59,542 nt of DNA from NCBI GenBank assembly GCA_934563745.1, contig CAKTHE010000011.1, positions 1-59,542 of the forward strand. The letters run 5' to 3'. This DNA comes from an uncultured Dysosmobacter sp. GTDB taxonomy: Bacteria > Bacillota > Clostridia > Oscillospirales > Oscillospiraceae. Both the position numbers and the translations under genes were made by a program. The notes beneath the pieces were generated by a model, which made no database searches, had not been told where the DNA came from, and saw only the letters and a program-made list of their open reading frames with translations. Of this stretch, positions 16,548 to 24,321 are shown piece after piece. The first letter of the stretch is position 1; every line of letters begins with the position of its first letter.

Positions 16548-17375
16548 ATGCGAAGATCGATTCTGCGCATCCTATGCGCGGGGGTGTGCGCCGCCTTGCT
16601 GAGCGGCTGTGCCGCGGTGCCGTTGGACGCGGCGGGAAGTACGGGCGCGGAAAGCGCAGCGGTTTCCGGCCCGGACGGGGTGACGCTGGTTTGCCGGGTC
16701 GTGGAGCTGTGTGCGGATGACAGCCTGCTGCTGGCCGGCTACGGCGAAGACGCCGACGGGGAAGCGGCGGTTTATACGGTGCCGGTCCGGGACCTTTCCG
16801 TCACCTATGAGGATCCGGAGGATGCCGCCTATGGGCTGCGGGCCGGCTCCGTGGCGGAGCTTTCCTACAGCGGGGCGGTGGAGGAAACGTTCCCGGCCCG
16901 GCCGGCGCAGCCGGGTGCCCTGCGGATCCGACACGCGGGATTTGACGACCGCTGCCGGCTGTACCGGGAGGTGCTGGAGGATCTGTGGAATACGGACCGG
17001 GCCTTGAATGAGGAGATCCATCAGCTGGGTGTGGACCTGACGGAGACGACGCTCACCCCGGCGGAGCGGAGCGCCGTGTCCTGGTCGTTCGGCACCGGCC
17101 ATGCGCTTGTTCCGATCCAGGGGACCATCCGGCAGCTGACGGAGGAGGGGTATCTTTCCGGGATGGAGCCCGATGCGGAGGAAATTCCAGCCTGGAAGGA
17201 TGGGTGCCTGTTTACGCTTTCCGAGCAGCCCGCCCCGGACGAAGATACGCTCTGCTTTGACGCACAGAAGTGGCGCAGCGCATTGGGGGCCTATTTCTTT
17301 GCGGATTGTACGGCGCAGCGGACGCAGACCGGCGCCTGGGGTGACTATCAGGTGGGCAGCGAGGCCATTTCCTGA
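16548..17375 (+). CDS. lipoprotein of unknown function
   Basis: I do not recognise this 275-residue product. It begins with a lipoprotein signal peptide (RRSILRILCAGVCAALLSGC, lipidated Cys at about 21). The region that follows, about residues 40-110, looks like a small beta-barrel of the DUF3221/OB type (VTLVCRVVELCADDSLLLAG), followed by an alpha/beta segment. ATG follows GAAAGGAGCG. It is a single gene divergent from the DUF1294 gene. Nothing in the neighbourhood suggests a specific role. Confidence 0.75.
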   Translation: MRRSILRILCAGVCAALLSGCAAVPLDAAGSTGAESAAVSGPDGVTLVCRVVELCADDSLLLAGYGEDADGEAAVYTVPVRDLSVTYEDPEDAAYGLRAGSVAELSYSGAVEETFPARPAQPGALRIRHAGFDDRCRLYREVLEDLWNTDRALNEEIHQLGVDLTETTLTPAERSAVSWSFGTGHALVPIQGTIRQLTEEGYLSGMEPDAEEIPAWKDGCLFTLSEQPAPDEDTLCFDAQKWRSALGAYFFADCTAQRTQTGAWGDYQVGSEAIS

Positions 17376-17531
17376 GAGCAGGCCGCCGGCGGCATTCCGT
17401 GGAACCGCGCGCCCGGGGTATCCGCCTGCGCCGCAGGTGTACCGCCCCGCTTTCCCGATTCTACGCTGTCGGAAAGGACTGGCGGAAGCACCGCGGATGC
17501 GGCAGGACACGGAGACTTTTGTGGCTCCCTC

Positions 17532-17560
17532 TTGCCAAGTGCGTGAAAATGCAGTAAAAT
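17532..17560 (+). promoter_or_regulatory. promoter of asnS
   Basis: TTGCCA at 17532-17537 and TAAAAT at 17555-17560 with a 17-bp spacer, about 75 bp before the asnS start, too close for a T-box leader. Confidence 0.65.
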
Positions 17561-17641
17561 AACTAAACTATGCCATTCAAGCTGCGGAAAGGGAGGAAAA
17601 CCGGTCCTTCCCGCCAAAAATAAGAAACGGGTGAATATACA

Positions 17642-19036
17642 ATGAGTTATACCAAGGTTGCGGCAATTTACGCGGACAGCGAAACACTGTCCGGGAAAGA
17701 GGTCTGCGTGGCGGGCTGGGCCCGGACGATCCGGGACCTGAAGAGCTTTGGCTTCATCGAACTCAACGACGGGTCCTGCTTCAAGAACCTGCAGGTGGTC
17801 ATGGACGCCAATACGCTGGAAAATTATAAGGAGATCGCCGGCCAGAACGTGGGCGCGGCGCTGTCGGTCACCGGCACGGTGGTGCTGACGCCAGAGGCTA
17901 AGCAGCCGCTGGAGCTGAAGGCCAGCTCGATCCGGGTGGAGGGCGCCTCCTCACCGGACTATCCCCTGCAGAAAAAGCGCCACACGGTGGAGTATCTGCG
18001 CACCATCCAGCACCTGCGCCCCCGGACGAATCTGTTCTCCGCCACCTTCCGGGTGCGGAGCGTGGCGGCCATGGCCATTCATGAATTTTTCCAGAGCCGC
18101 GGCTTTGTCTACGTGCACACGCCCATCATCACCGCCAGCGACTGCGAAGGCGCCGGCGAGATGTTCCGGGTGACGACGCTGGATCTGGAAAATCCGCCCC
18201 GCAAGGAAGACGGCAGCGTGGACTACAGCAAGGACTTTTTCGGCAAACCGGCAAACCTGACGGTTTCCGGGCAGCTTAACGCGGAAAACTTCGCCATGGC
18301 CTTCGGCGATGTGTATACCTTCGGCCCCACCTTCCGGGCGGAAAATTCCAACACGCAGCGGCATGCGGCGGAGTTCTGGATGATCGAACCGGAGATGGCC
18401 TTTACGGATCTGAAGGGCGATATGGATGTGGCCGAGGCCATGATCAAGTTCATCATTCGCCGCACGATGGAGCGCTGCCCCGATGAGCTGGCATTTTTCA
18501 ATCAGTTTGTGGATAAGGGCCTTTTGGAGCGGCTGGAGCACGTGGCTTCGTCCGACTTCGGCCGCGTCAGCTACACCGAGGCGGTGGAGATCCTGCGCAA
18601 GCACAACGACCGGTTTGACTATAAGGTGGACTGGGGGACGGACCTGCAGACGGAGCACGAGCGTTTCCTGACCGAGCAGGTGTTCAAGCGCCCGGTTTTC
18701 GTAACGGACTATCCCAAGGAGATCAAGGCTTTCTATATGCGCCTGAACGACGACGGGAAAACGGTGGCCGCGGCGGACTGCCTGGTGCCCGGTATTGGAG
18801 AGATCATCGGCGGCAGCCAGCGTGAAGAGCGGCTGGACCTGTTGGAGCAGCGGATCCAGGAGCTGGGGATGAATCCGGAGGACTATTGGTGGTATCTGGA
18901 CCTGCGGCGTTACGGCGGCTGCAAGCACGCGGGCTTTGGCCTGGGCTTTGAGCGGATGGTGATGTACCTGACGGGCGTGGCCAATATCCGCGACGTTCTG
19001 CCGCATCCGCGCACGGTGGGCAGCGCTGATTTCTGA
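17642..19036 (+). CDS. asnS: asparaginyl-tRNA synthetase
   Basis: Class IIb enzyme that charges tRNA-Asn. The 464-residue product has the N-terminal OB-fold anticodon domain ([25 protein letters not shown], about 20-45) and the class II core: motif 2 with [22 protein letters not shown] near 233-254 and motif 3 [13 protein letters not shown] near 438-450. The FRAENSNT and absence of an insertion distinguish it from aspartyl-tRNA synthetase. ATG follows AACGGGTGA. It stands alone with its own promoter and terminator. Its presence suggests that Asn-tRNA can be made directly, not only through the amidotransferase. Confidence 0.97.
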   Translation: MSYTKVAAIYADSETLSGKEVCVAGWARTIRDLKSFGFIELNDGSCFKNLQVVMDANTLENYKEIAGQNVGAALSVTGTVVLTPEAKQPLELKASSIRVEGASSPDYPLQKKRHTVEYLRTIQHLRPRTNLFSATFRVRSVAAMAIHEFFQSRGFVYVHTPIITASDCEGAGEMFRVTTLDLENPPRKEDGSVDYSKDFFGKPANLTVSGQLNAENFAMAFGDVYTFGPTFRAENSNTQRHAAEFWMIEPEMAFTDLKGDMDVAEAMIKFIIRRTMERCPDELAFFNQFVDKGLLERLEHVASSDFGRVSYTEAVEILRKHNDRFDYKVDWGTDLQTEHERFLTEQVFKRPVFVTDYPKEIKAFYMRLNDDGKTVAAADCLVPGIGEIIGGSQREERLDLLEQRIQELGMNPEDYWWYLDLRRYGGCKHAGFGLGFERMVMYLTGVANIRDVLPHPRTVGSADF

Positions 19037-19055
19037 TTCGGGGAATACGGCTTAT

Positions 19056-19094
19056 AAAAAAGGACCGGAGGAAATTTTCCTCCGGTCCTTTTTT
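19056..19094. terminator. bidirectional terminator between asnS and lysR
   Basis: A perfect 17-bp stem (19056-19072 with 19078-19094) whose outer pairs are A runs and T runs, so it can act on both strands. Confidence 0.9.
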
Positions 19095-19139
19095 GGGCGG
19101 GGCGAAGCCCGGACGTTGTGCGCATGCGCCTGCAGGCGT

Positions 19140-20042
19140 TCAGGACGGGGTGCTTGGCGCACCGGAGCGGATCATCTCCATGAAGCGGGCGGCTGCGGCG
19201 CTGGGGGAGACGTCCCGCAGCGTGCACATGTCCACGCTGCGGGCGGGAATGGAGAACTGCGTGCGCAGCAGGCGGATGCGGCCCTCCTCCAGACCGTCAT
19301 GCACAAATTCCAGCGTGGCGCCGGCCACGCCCAGACCGATCCCGGCCAGCGACACCAGCAGCGACCGGGAGGAGAGTTCGATCTCCGGCTTGAGGGTGAT
19401 GCCCTGCCGAAGGAAGAACTGCTCCAAAAACACGCGGGAGCTGGCCTTGCGCTCCAACAGGATCAGGGGGAACTGCGCGATCTCCTGGGCGGTATAGGCG
19501 TGGTCAAAGTCACAGGGATAGCCGCTTCCGGCGATGAAGACGGCATGGGTCGAAAAGCAGGGCCAGGTCTCCAGACTGGATCGGTCGGCCGGTGAGGAGG
19601 CGAAGGCGATGTCCACGGCGCCGGATTTCAAAAGACTCAGGACCTTGGCGCTGCGCCCGCTGACAATCTTCAGCCGAATGCCCGGATGTTCCCGGTGAAA
19701 GGCCTCCAGATATGGCGTCAGAAACCAGCTGGTGACCGTGTCGGACGCGCCGATGACCAGCGTGCCCAGCAGCAGCTGCTGGGCCTGGGCCAGCTTGTCC
19801 TCACCGGTTTGAATCAGCCCCAGGGCACTGCGGACATAGGTATAGAGCATCTGCCCCTCGCCGGTCAGCGTCACGCCCCGGGGACTGCGGGAGAACAGCC
19901 GTGCCTGCAGCTGGGTCTCCAGCTGCTTGACAGACTGGCTGACGGCGGATTGGGAGATGTAAAGATTTTTGGCGGCTTCGGAAATATTTCCGGTTTCCGC
20001 CACCTCCTTGAAAACGCGGTAAAGCTCCAGACGGACGGCCAT
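19140..20042 (-). CDS. LysR-family transcriptional regulator
   Basis: Regulator of about 300 residues with the N-terminal winged helix typical of the family (VFKEVAETGNISEAAKNLYISQSAVSQSVKQLE, about 10-42) and a type 2 periplasmic-binding-like effector domain starting near GTLVIGASDTVTSWFLTPYL. Such CysJ-like LysR proteins control sulfur, carbon or amino-acid genes, but no metabolic operon is divergent here; only the small membrane cluster is upstream. I start at ATG 20042 because GGAGGTGG lies seven bases before it; the ATG at 20057 would overlap that site. It is expressed from a reverse-strand promoter. Confidence 0.92.
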   Translation of the reverse strand: MAVRLELYRVFKEVAETGNISEAAKNLYISQSAVSQSVKQLETQLQARLFSRSPRGVTLTGEGQMLYTYVRSALGLIQTGEDKLAQAQQLLLGTLVIGASDTVTSWFLTPYLEAFHREHPGIRLKIVSGRSAKVLSLLKSGAVDIAFASSPADRSSLETWPCFSTHAVFIAGSGYPCDFDHAYTAQEIAQFPLILLERKASSRVFLEQFFLRQGITLKPEIELSSRSLLVSLAGIGLGVAGATLEFVHDGLEEGRIRLLRTQFSIPARSVDMCTLRDVSPSAAAARFMEMIRSGAPSTPS

Positions 20043-20083
20043 GCAGTCCACCTCCATAAATAAGAACGATAAAGATCAAACTC

Positions 20084-20112
20084 AGTATAAGAAGAAGTGA
20101 TGAAAAAAGCAA
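20084..20112 (-). promoter_or_regulatory. promoter of the LysR gene
   Basis: Reverse strand TTGCTT (20112-20107), 17-bp spacer, TATACT (20089-20084). The surrounding 20043-20327 region is clearly AT-richer than its flanks and holds no supported gene; divergent control of the next genes by the LysR protein would be possible from here. Confidence 0.6.
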
Positions 20113-20327
20113 GAGGCGAATGGCCGGTGCAAGGTGCACAGATTGCTTGGGAAAATCTGGAAAAGATAACGAATTCCGCGGCAAAACTAATATATCAGTT
20201 GGAATTTATATACAGAAGTGTAAAAATCTGTTATATAGAAAGAGAAGACCATGGACGGGAGGTGAAGCCCACGGACAAAAAAACAGGATGCAGTTGAGAA
20301 ACGGACCGGTACGGAAAGGAGCGACTT

Positions 20328-20513
20328 TTGAGAGGAAATGTGCTGACCTTTGCTCTGCCGGATGGAACCCCGGTCCGGGTGGTGGAAACGGCCAATGCTG
20401 ACGGCAGTGTCCACTTGGAATTTACAGAGGGCGATAAGAGGGACGTGCTGGACATTAACCAAGAAACAAGAGCAATCATGATGAATGGAACGGCGTTGAT
20501 GATTTTTATTTAG
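20328..20513 (+). CDS. small hypothetical protein, TTG start
   Basis: A 61-residue soluble product (RGNVLTFALPDGTPVRVVE at the start, MMNGTALMIFI at the end) that I do not recognise. The reason to accept it is the strong ribosome binding site GGAAAGGAG placed six bases before a TTG codon and its position just before the membrane-protein genes. It looks like two beta hairpins; nothing catalytic is visible. Confidence 0.5.
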   Translation: MRGNVLTFALPDGTPVRVVETANADGSVHLEFTEGDKRDVLDINQETRAIMMNGTALMIFI

Positions 20514-20581
20514 ACGCGACCCATACAACTTACGTTGACACTGCGATTACGGAGCAGTGGACGTCCAGGAGGTAGGTTGAG

Positions 20582-20980
20582 ATGGACAGCTATTTGATTC
20601 TATATGGTGCGGTCAGTGTGCTTCTTGTGGCGCTGAACCTGCTGAACACACTGAAGACAAACGGAGCCGTGCAGGCGCAGCAGCGGAAAAACCTGCTGGT
20701 GCTTACGTCGCGCGTAAGCTTTGTCCTCCTGTGCAGGGGAGCGGCCTACCGCTGTCCAGAACGGCTGTGGACGCTTTCCATGCAGTTCATTTTCCTGAGC
20801 CTGCTGTCCGAATTAGGCCTGTTTTTTACTTCTGAATTTATCCGCTATCGGCAGGGTCCCAGGGACGCTGCGGAAACCGAAAGAATACGCAGGACCCTGT
20901 TTCGGCAGCTGCGGGGAGGGGCGGTGGCTCTGATGATCTGCGGCTCGGTGCTTGCCTGGATGATCCGGCACTGGGGATGA
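20582..20980 (+). CDS. small four-helix membrane protein, copy 1
   Basis: Hydrophobic product of 132 residues with about four membrane segments and a short basic cytoplasmic stretch (RDAAETERIRRTLFRQLR) before the last helix, GGAVALMICGSVLAWMIRHWG. The ATG follows AGGAGGTAGGTTG. It is not a family I know. It is paralogous in layout and in short motifs (QQRKNLL against QQRQNIL; a charged loop before the last helix) to the protein encoded at 21280, and its last 22 residues recur almost exactly at 21740-21809. It is the first unit of a duplicated array that ends in the thrS leader. Confidence 0.7.
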   Translation: MDSYLILYGAVSVLLVALNLLNTLKTNGAVQAQQRKNLLVLTSRVSFVLLCRGAAYRCPERLWTLSMQFIFLSLLSELGLFFTSEFIRYRQGPRDAAETERIRRTLFRQLRGGAVALMICGSVLAWMIRHWG

Positions 20981-21220
20981 AGCAGGGGCGGATGGATCAG
21001 GACCCGACACCCCACGCTTCTGCGCTGCCGGGGGACAGAAAATCTTTCATTGACAAAAAGGCAGACATGGTAAAATACAGCGTTTAAAAGGCTTGGAAAA
21101 AGACGCCGTCCGGAAGAAGACAGCAGAGAGGGGCCGCCGCTGGCTGAAAGCGGCTCTTGCCGGAACCGGGACCGGTCCTCCCGTTACAGAGGACACGAGC
21201 GGCGTGCATACGCAGGATGC
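20911..21220. repeat. duplicated segment, copy A (membrane gene end plus decayed T-box)
   Basis: This stretch runs from the last codons of the first membrane gene through a promoter and most of a T-box stem I. It matches 21740-22103 at the large majority of positions, including long identical blocks such as CACCCCACGCTTCTGCGCTG. Against copy B it lacks 53 nt (22009-22061 of copy B), the block that holds the probable ACC specifier and the 3' half of stem I. Confidence 0.9.
21050..21076 (+). promoter_or_regulatory. promoter inside copy A
   Basis: TTGACA at 21050-21055 and TAAAAT at 21071-21076, extended by TGG. The spacer is 15 bp against 17 in the intact copy, so it is probably weaker. It would transcribe the membrane gene at 21280. 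Confidence 0.65.
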
Positions 21221-21250
21221 CGAGACCAACGTGGACGAACGCTGGACCGG
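21085..21250 (+). pseudogene. degenerate threonine T-box leader
   Basis: The 5' part of a T-box (AGAGAG motif, distal stem-loop, GTGCAT and GCAGGATGC blocks) is recognisable by alignment to the intact leader at 21914-22177. The specifier block is deleted, the T-box sequence AGGGTGGAACC is replaced by AACGTGGACGAAC, and there is no terminator before the next start codon. It should no longer sense tRNA and would leave the downstream gene unregulated by it. Confidence 0.75.
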
Positions 21251-21279
21251 CTGAACGAAACGACCGGGAGGTGTCGGAG

Positions 21280-21684
21280 ATGAAGACCATTTGGCTTGCG
21301 GTATACATCTTGTATAGCGGAGGTCTGCTGCTGGCCCAGCTCGCCAACAGCCTGCGGGACGGGGCAGATCCGGTCCGGTGGCAGCAGCGGCAAAACATTC
21401 TGGATCTGTTTTTGCGGATAGGCTCCCTGGTGGTGCTGCCGCTGATCTGGATCACGCTGGCAGAGCCGGTCTGTGCGCCCTGGAAAATCGTGATCTGGGC
21501 CTTTGCTGCGGGGATCGTGGAGATCTGCCGGTTCTTTGCCGCGGTATACGTCCCGTGCCGGCGGGCACCGGAGGATCCGGACCTGGCCAAAAGGGCAGTC
21601 AAGGAGAGCCGGGATTCCCTGCTGGCCCTGCTGATTTTGCTGGCGGCCGGCCTGAGCTTCTTCCTCCGGCAGTACGGCGGATGA
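21280..21684 (+). CDS. small four-helix membrane protein, copy 2
   Basis: Membrane protein of 134 residues with about four hydrophobic segments: YILYSGGLLLAQLA, LRIGSLVVLPLIWITLA, IVIWAFAAGIVEICRFFAA and LLALLILLAAGLSFFLRQYGG. It is a diverged paralogue of the 20582 product by order, length, the QQRQNIL motif and the charged loop before the last helix. The ATG follows GGGAGGTGTCGGAG and comes straight after the decayed T-box. No function can be assigned. Its stop overlaps the start of a 42-codon remnant frame in ATGA. Confidence 0.7.
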   Translation: MKTIWLAVYILYSGGLLLAQLANSLRDGADPVRWQQRQNILDLFLRIGSLVVLPLIWITLAEPVCAPWKIVIWAFAAGIVEICRFFAAVYVPCRRAPEDPDLAKRAVKESRDSLLALLILLAAGLSFFLRQYGG

Positions 21685-21809
21685 TCAATCGGCGGGTTAT
21701 GAGGGATTCTCCGGCGGCCCTTGGACCGGCTGACGGAATGCGGGGAGGGGCGGTGGCTTTGCTGATCTGCAGCTCGGTGCTTGCCTGGATGATCCGGCGC
21801 TGGGGATGA
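21681..21809 (+). pseudogene. C-terminal remnant of a third membrane-protein copy
   Basis: A 42-codon frame whose last 22 residues (GGAVALLICSSVLAWMIRRW and Gly) repeat the end of the 20582 protein with a few changes. The first three helices are missing. It starts in an ATGA overlap with the preceding gene and could still be translated, but it looks like what is left of a duplicated gene. Confidence 0.65.
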
Positions 21810-22103
21810 AGCAGGGCCGGATGGATCAGGATCCGACACCCCACGCTTCTGCGCTGCCGGGGGACAGAAAATCTTTCATTGACAAAAGAGACGGCACATG
21901 GTAGAATACCAGCGTTTAAAAGGCTTGGAAAAGGACGCCGTCCGGGAAAGACAGCAGAGAGGGGCCGCCGCTGGCTGCAAGCGGCCCTTGCCGGAACCGG
22001 GACCGGTCACCCCCTTGGAGCCGCCCGCTGAAAGAAACCTTCCAGTAAGCCGGGACGGGACCTCCCGTTACAGAGGGCACGAGCGGCGTGCATCGCAGGA
22101 TGC
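21740..22103. repeat. duplicated segment, copy B (gene remnant plus intact T-box)
   Basis: Second member of the direct repeat described for 20911-21220. It contains the gene remnant, the thrS promoter and the complete stem I of the T-box. The repeat ends at GCAGGATGC, just before the T-box sequence itself. Confidence 0.9.
21879..21907 (+). promoter_or_regulatory. thrS promoter
   Basis: TTGACA at 21879-21884, 17-bp spacer, TAGAAT at 21902-21907 with the TGG extension before it. Confidence 0.85.
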
Positions 22104-22177
22104 GCGCAAGCAGGGTGGAACCGTGGAATACGAATTTCGTATCTCACCCCTGAAATCATTCAGGGGTGAGATTTTTT
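21914..22177 (+). promoter_or_regulatory. T-box riboswitch controlling thrS
   Basis: tRNA-sensing leader. Seen: AGAGAG at 21956-21961 at the base of stem I, a distal hairpin around CTGGCTG, a probable threonine specifier ACC at 22009-22011, the T-box AGGGTGGAACCGTGG at 22112-22126 and a terminator stem of 13 bp (22141-22153 with 22160-22172) followed by six T. Uncharged tRNA-Thr would pair with the specifier and T-box and favour the antiterminator, raising thrS expression. The exact specifier register is my reading; the T-box and terminator are clear. Confidence 0.9.
22141..22177 (+). terminator. conditional terminator of the thrS T-box
   Basis: ATCTCACCCCTGA pairs perfectly with TCAGGGGTGAGAT around the loop AATCAT, followed by TTTTTT. 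It is the off state of the T-box switch. Confidence 0.9.
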
Positions 22178-22262
22178 ATGAGCCGCCTCACCCCTTACCG
22201 CCGGAGCGCCGCTGCGTCCGTACGCCGCAGCCCACTCCCCAGAAAATGAAGGAGGAACCATC

Positions 22263-24032
22263 ATGTCTGAAGAAAAGAAAGAGCTTGATCCGTACAGCTT
22301 TGAAAACGAAACCTACCGCAAAACCTATTGGCACACCTGTTCCCACGTGCTGGCCCAGGCGGTCAAGCGCCTGTACCCGGAGGTGAAGCTGGCCATCGGT
22401 CCGTCCATTGACAACGGCTTTTACTACGACCTGGATTCGCCCTTTGCCTTCACGCCGGAGATCATGGAGAAGATCGAGGGCGAGATGCGCAAGATCTGCA
22501 AGGAAAAGCTGAAGCTGGAGCGCTTCGAGCTGCCCCGGGAAGAGGCCATCAAGTTCATGGAGGAGAAGGAAGAGCCGTATAAGGTCGAGCTGATCAACGA
22601 CCTGCCGGCCGACGCGCACATCTCCTTCTATCGCCAGGGCGAATTCACCGACCTGTGCGCCGGTCCCCACCTGGACTCCACCGGCCGCATCAAGGGCAAC
22701 GCCATTAAGCTGACGGCCTGCAACGCCGCCTATTGGCGGGGCGATTCCAACCGGCAGACCCTGCAGCGGATTTACGGCGTGGCCTTCCCCAAGAAGGAGG
22801 AGCTGGATGAATATCTGCGCCGCATTGAAGAGGCCAAAAAGCGGGATCACCGGAAGCTGGGCAAAGAGCTGGGGCTGTTTATGCTGACCGATGAGGGCCC
22901 GGGCTTCCCCTTCTTCCTGCCCAAGGGCATGGTCCTGAAAAATACGCTGATCGATTATTGGCGGCAGGTCCACAAAAAGTACGGCTATGTGGAGGTATCC
23001 ACGCCCATGATCCTCAACCGGCATCTGTGGGAGCAGTCCGGCCACTGGGATCACTATAAGCAGAACATGTACACCACCGTCATCGACGGGGAGGATTACG
23101 CCATCAAGCCCATGAACTGCCCGGGCGGCATGATGGTTTATAAAAGCGAGCCGCACTCCTACCGGGAGCTGCCCCTGCGGGTGGGCGAGCTGGGCCTGGT
23201 GCACCGGCATGAAATGTCCGGCGCCCTGCACGGCCTGTTCCGCGTCCGCTGCTTTACCCAGGACGACGCACACATTTTCATGACTCCGGAGCAGATGAAA
23301 GACGAGATCGAAAATGTGGTGCGGCTGTTTGACGAAGTGTATTCCGTCTTTGGCCTGAGCTATCAGATCGAGCTGTCCACCATGCCGGAGGATCACATCG
23401 GCACGGTCGAGGAGTGGGAGCATAACCAGGAGATCCTGAAGAGCGCCATCACCGAGATGGGCAAGGACTTTACTATCAACGAGGGTGACGGTGCCTTCTA
23501 CGGCCCGAAGCTGGACTTCCATCTGGCGGACTCTCTGGGCCGGACCTGGCAGTGCGGCACCATTCAGCTGGACAGCCAGCTGCCGGAGCGCTTTGAGCTG
23601 GAATATACCGGCGAGGATGGGCAGAAGCATCGGCCCGTCATGATTCACCGGGTGGTGCTGGGCTCCATCGAGCGCTTTATCGGCGTGATCACCGAGCATT
23701 TTGCCGGTGCCTTCCCCACCTGGCTGAGCCCGGTGCAGGTGAAGCTTCTGACCGTTACGGACCGGGTGGACGGCTATGCCAAGGACGTGGCCGCCAAGCT
23801 GGATGCGCTGGGCTTCCGGGTGGAAAGCGACCTGCGCAATGAGAAGATCGGCAAGAAGATCCGCGAGGCGACCCTGGAGAAGGTCCCCTATATGCTTGTG
23901 ATGGGCGACCGGGATGTGGAAAACGGAACGGTGTCTGTCCGGACCCGCAGCGGCGAGGATCTGGGCGCGATGAGCCTGGACGCCTTCGCGGCGATGCTCC
24001 GGGAAGCCGTGGACAGCAAGAGCCTGAACTGA
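22263..24032 (+). CDS. thrS: threonyl-tRNA synthetase lacking the TGS domain
   Basis: Class II enzyme that charges tRNA-Thr. At 589 residues it is about 50-60 shorter than the standard enzyme: it starts directly in the editing (N2) domain with HTCSHVLAQAVKRLYP and has no N-terminal TGS domain. The editing site keeps HTCSH and the second metal-site motif DLCAGPHLDSTG. The core has FRVRCFTQDDAHIF (motif 2 region), the zinc ligands in NCPGGMM and a His further on, and motif 3 HRVVLGSIERFIGV. The C-terminal anticodon domain is complete. ATG follows GGAGGAACC and a T-box leader. Confidence 0.96.
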   Translation: MSEEKKELDPYSFENETYRKTYWHTCSHVLAQAVKRLYPEVKLAIGPSIDNGFYYDLDSPFAFTPEIMEKIEGEMRKICKEKLKLERFELPREEAIKFMEEKEEPYKVELINDLPADAHISFYRQGEFTDLCAGPHLDSTGRIKGNAIKLTACNAAYWRGDSNRQTLQRIYGVAFPKKEELDEYLRRIEEAKKRDHRKLGKELGLFMLTDEGPGFPFFLPKGMVLKNTLIDYWRQVHKKYGYVEVSTPMILNRHLWEQSGHWDHYKQNMYTTVIDGEDYAIKPMNCPGGMMVYKSEPHSYRELPLRVGELGLVHRHEMSGALHGLFRVRCFTQDDAHIFMTPEQMKDEIENVVRLFDEVYSVFGLSYQIELSTMPEDHIGTVEEWEHNQEILKSAITEMGKDFTINEGDGAFYGPKLDFHLADSLGRTWQCGTIQLDSQLPERFELEYTGEDGQKHRPVMIHRVVLGSIERFIGVITEHFAGAFPTWLSPVQVKLLTVTDRVDGYAKDVAAKLDALGFRVESDLRNEKIGKKIREATLEKVPYMLVMGDRDVENGTVSVRTRSGEDLGAMSLDAFAAMLREAVDSKSLN

Positions 24033-24050
24033 CGATCCGGAAACTGGAAA

Positions 24051-24086
24051 TTACAGGGTGCGAAGGAATTCCTTCACACCCTGTAA
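24051..24086. terminator. hairpin after thrS
   Basis: TTACAGGGTG and GAAGG pair with CCTTC and CACCCTGTAA across one C-A mismatch and the loop AATT, a 15-bp stem starting 18 bases after the thrS stop. No T run follows, so it may stabilise the 3' end or stop transcription only weakly. Confidence 0.6.
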
Positions 24087-24202
24087 AAATGAGCAGATTC
24101 CGATCGGTGGAAAACTGTTGTTAAAATAAACAAGGACGCAGGTAACGCTTACGCAAAAAAGCGCTAAGTTTCATCAAAATGAAGCGGGACGACGAGAATT
24201 GA

Positions 24203-24232
24203 TTGCAACCCCGCCTGAAGAGGGAGTATACT
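24203..24232 (+). promoter_or_regulatory. promoter of the pyruvate carboxylase gene
   Basis: TTGCAA at 24203-24208, 18-bp spacer, TATACT at 24227-24232, about 90 bp before the start codon. Confidence 0.65.
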
Positions 24233-24321
24233 GAGGAAAAATTGGTGCTGCGTCCGGGCCGCGGACTTCCGCGTCCGGACGGGACCCTGTAAGCGCCTGC
24301 GTGTTTTCAAAGGAGGAGACC

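Noticed and set aside
17376..17641. T-box in front of asnS
   Set aside because: The promoter lies only about 80 bp before the start and no GGGTGG motif or terminator hairpin is present.
20097..20297. Small forward frame of 66 codons before the membrane-gene array
   Set aside because: It overlaps the LysR promoter region, lacks a convincing ribosome binding site and has no recognisable content.
22178..22249. Possible 23-codon leader peptide after the thrS terminator
   Set aside because: No ribosome binding site; the ATG lies at the end of the T run and the peptide has no threonine-rich stretch that would suggest attenuation.
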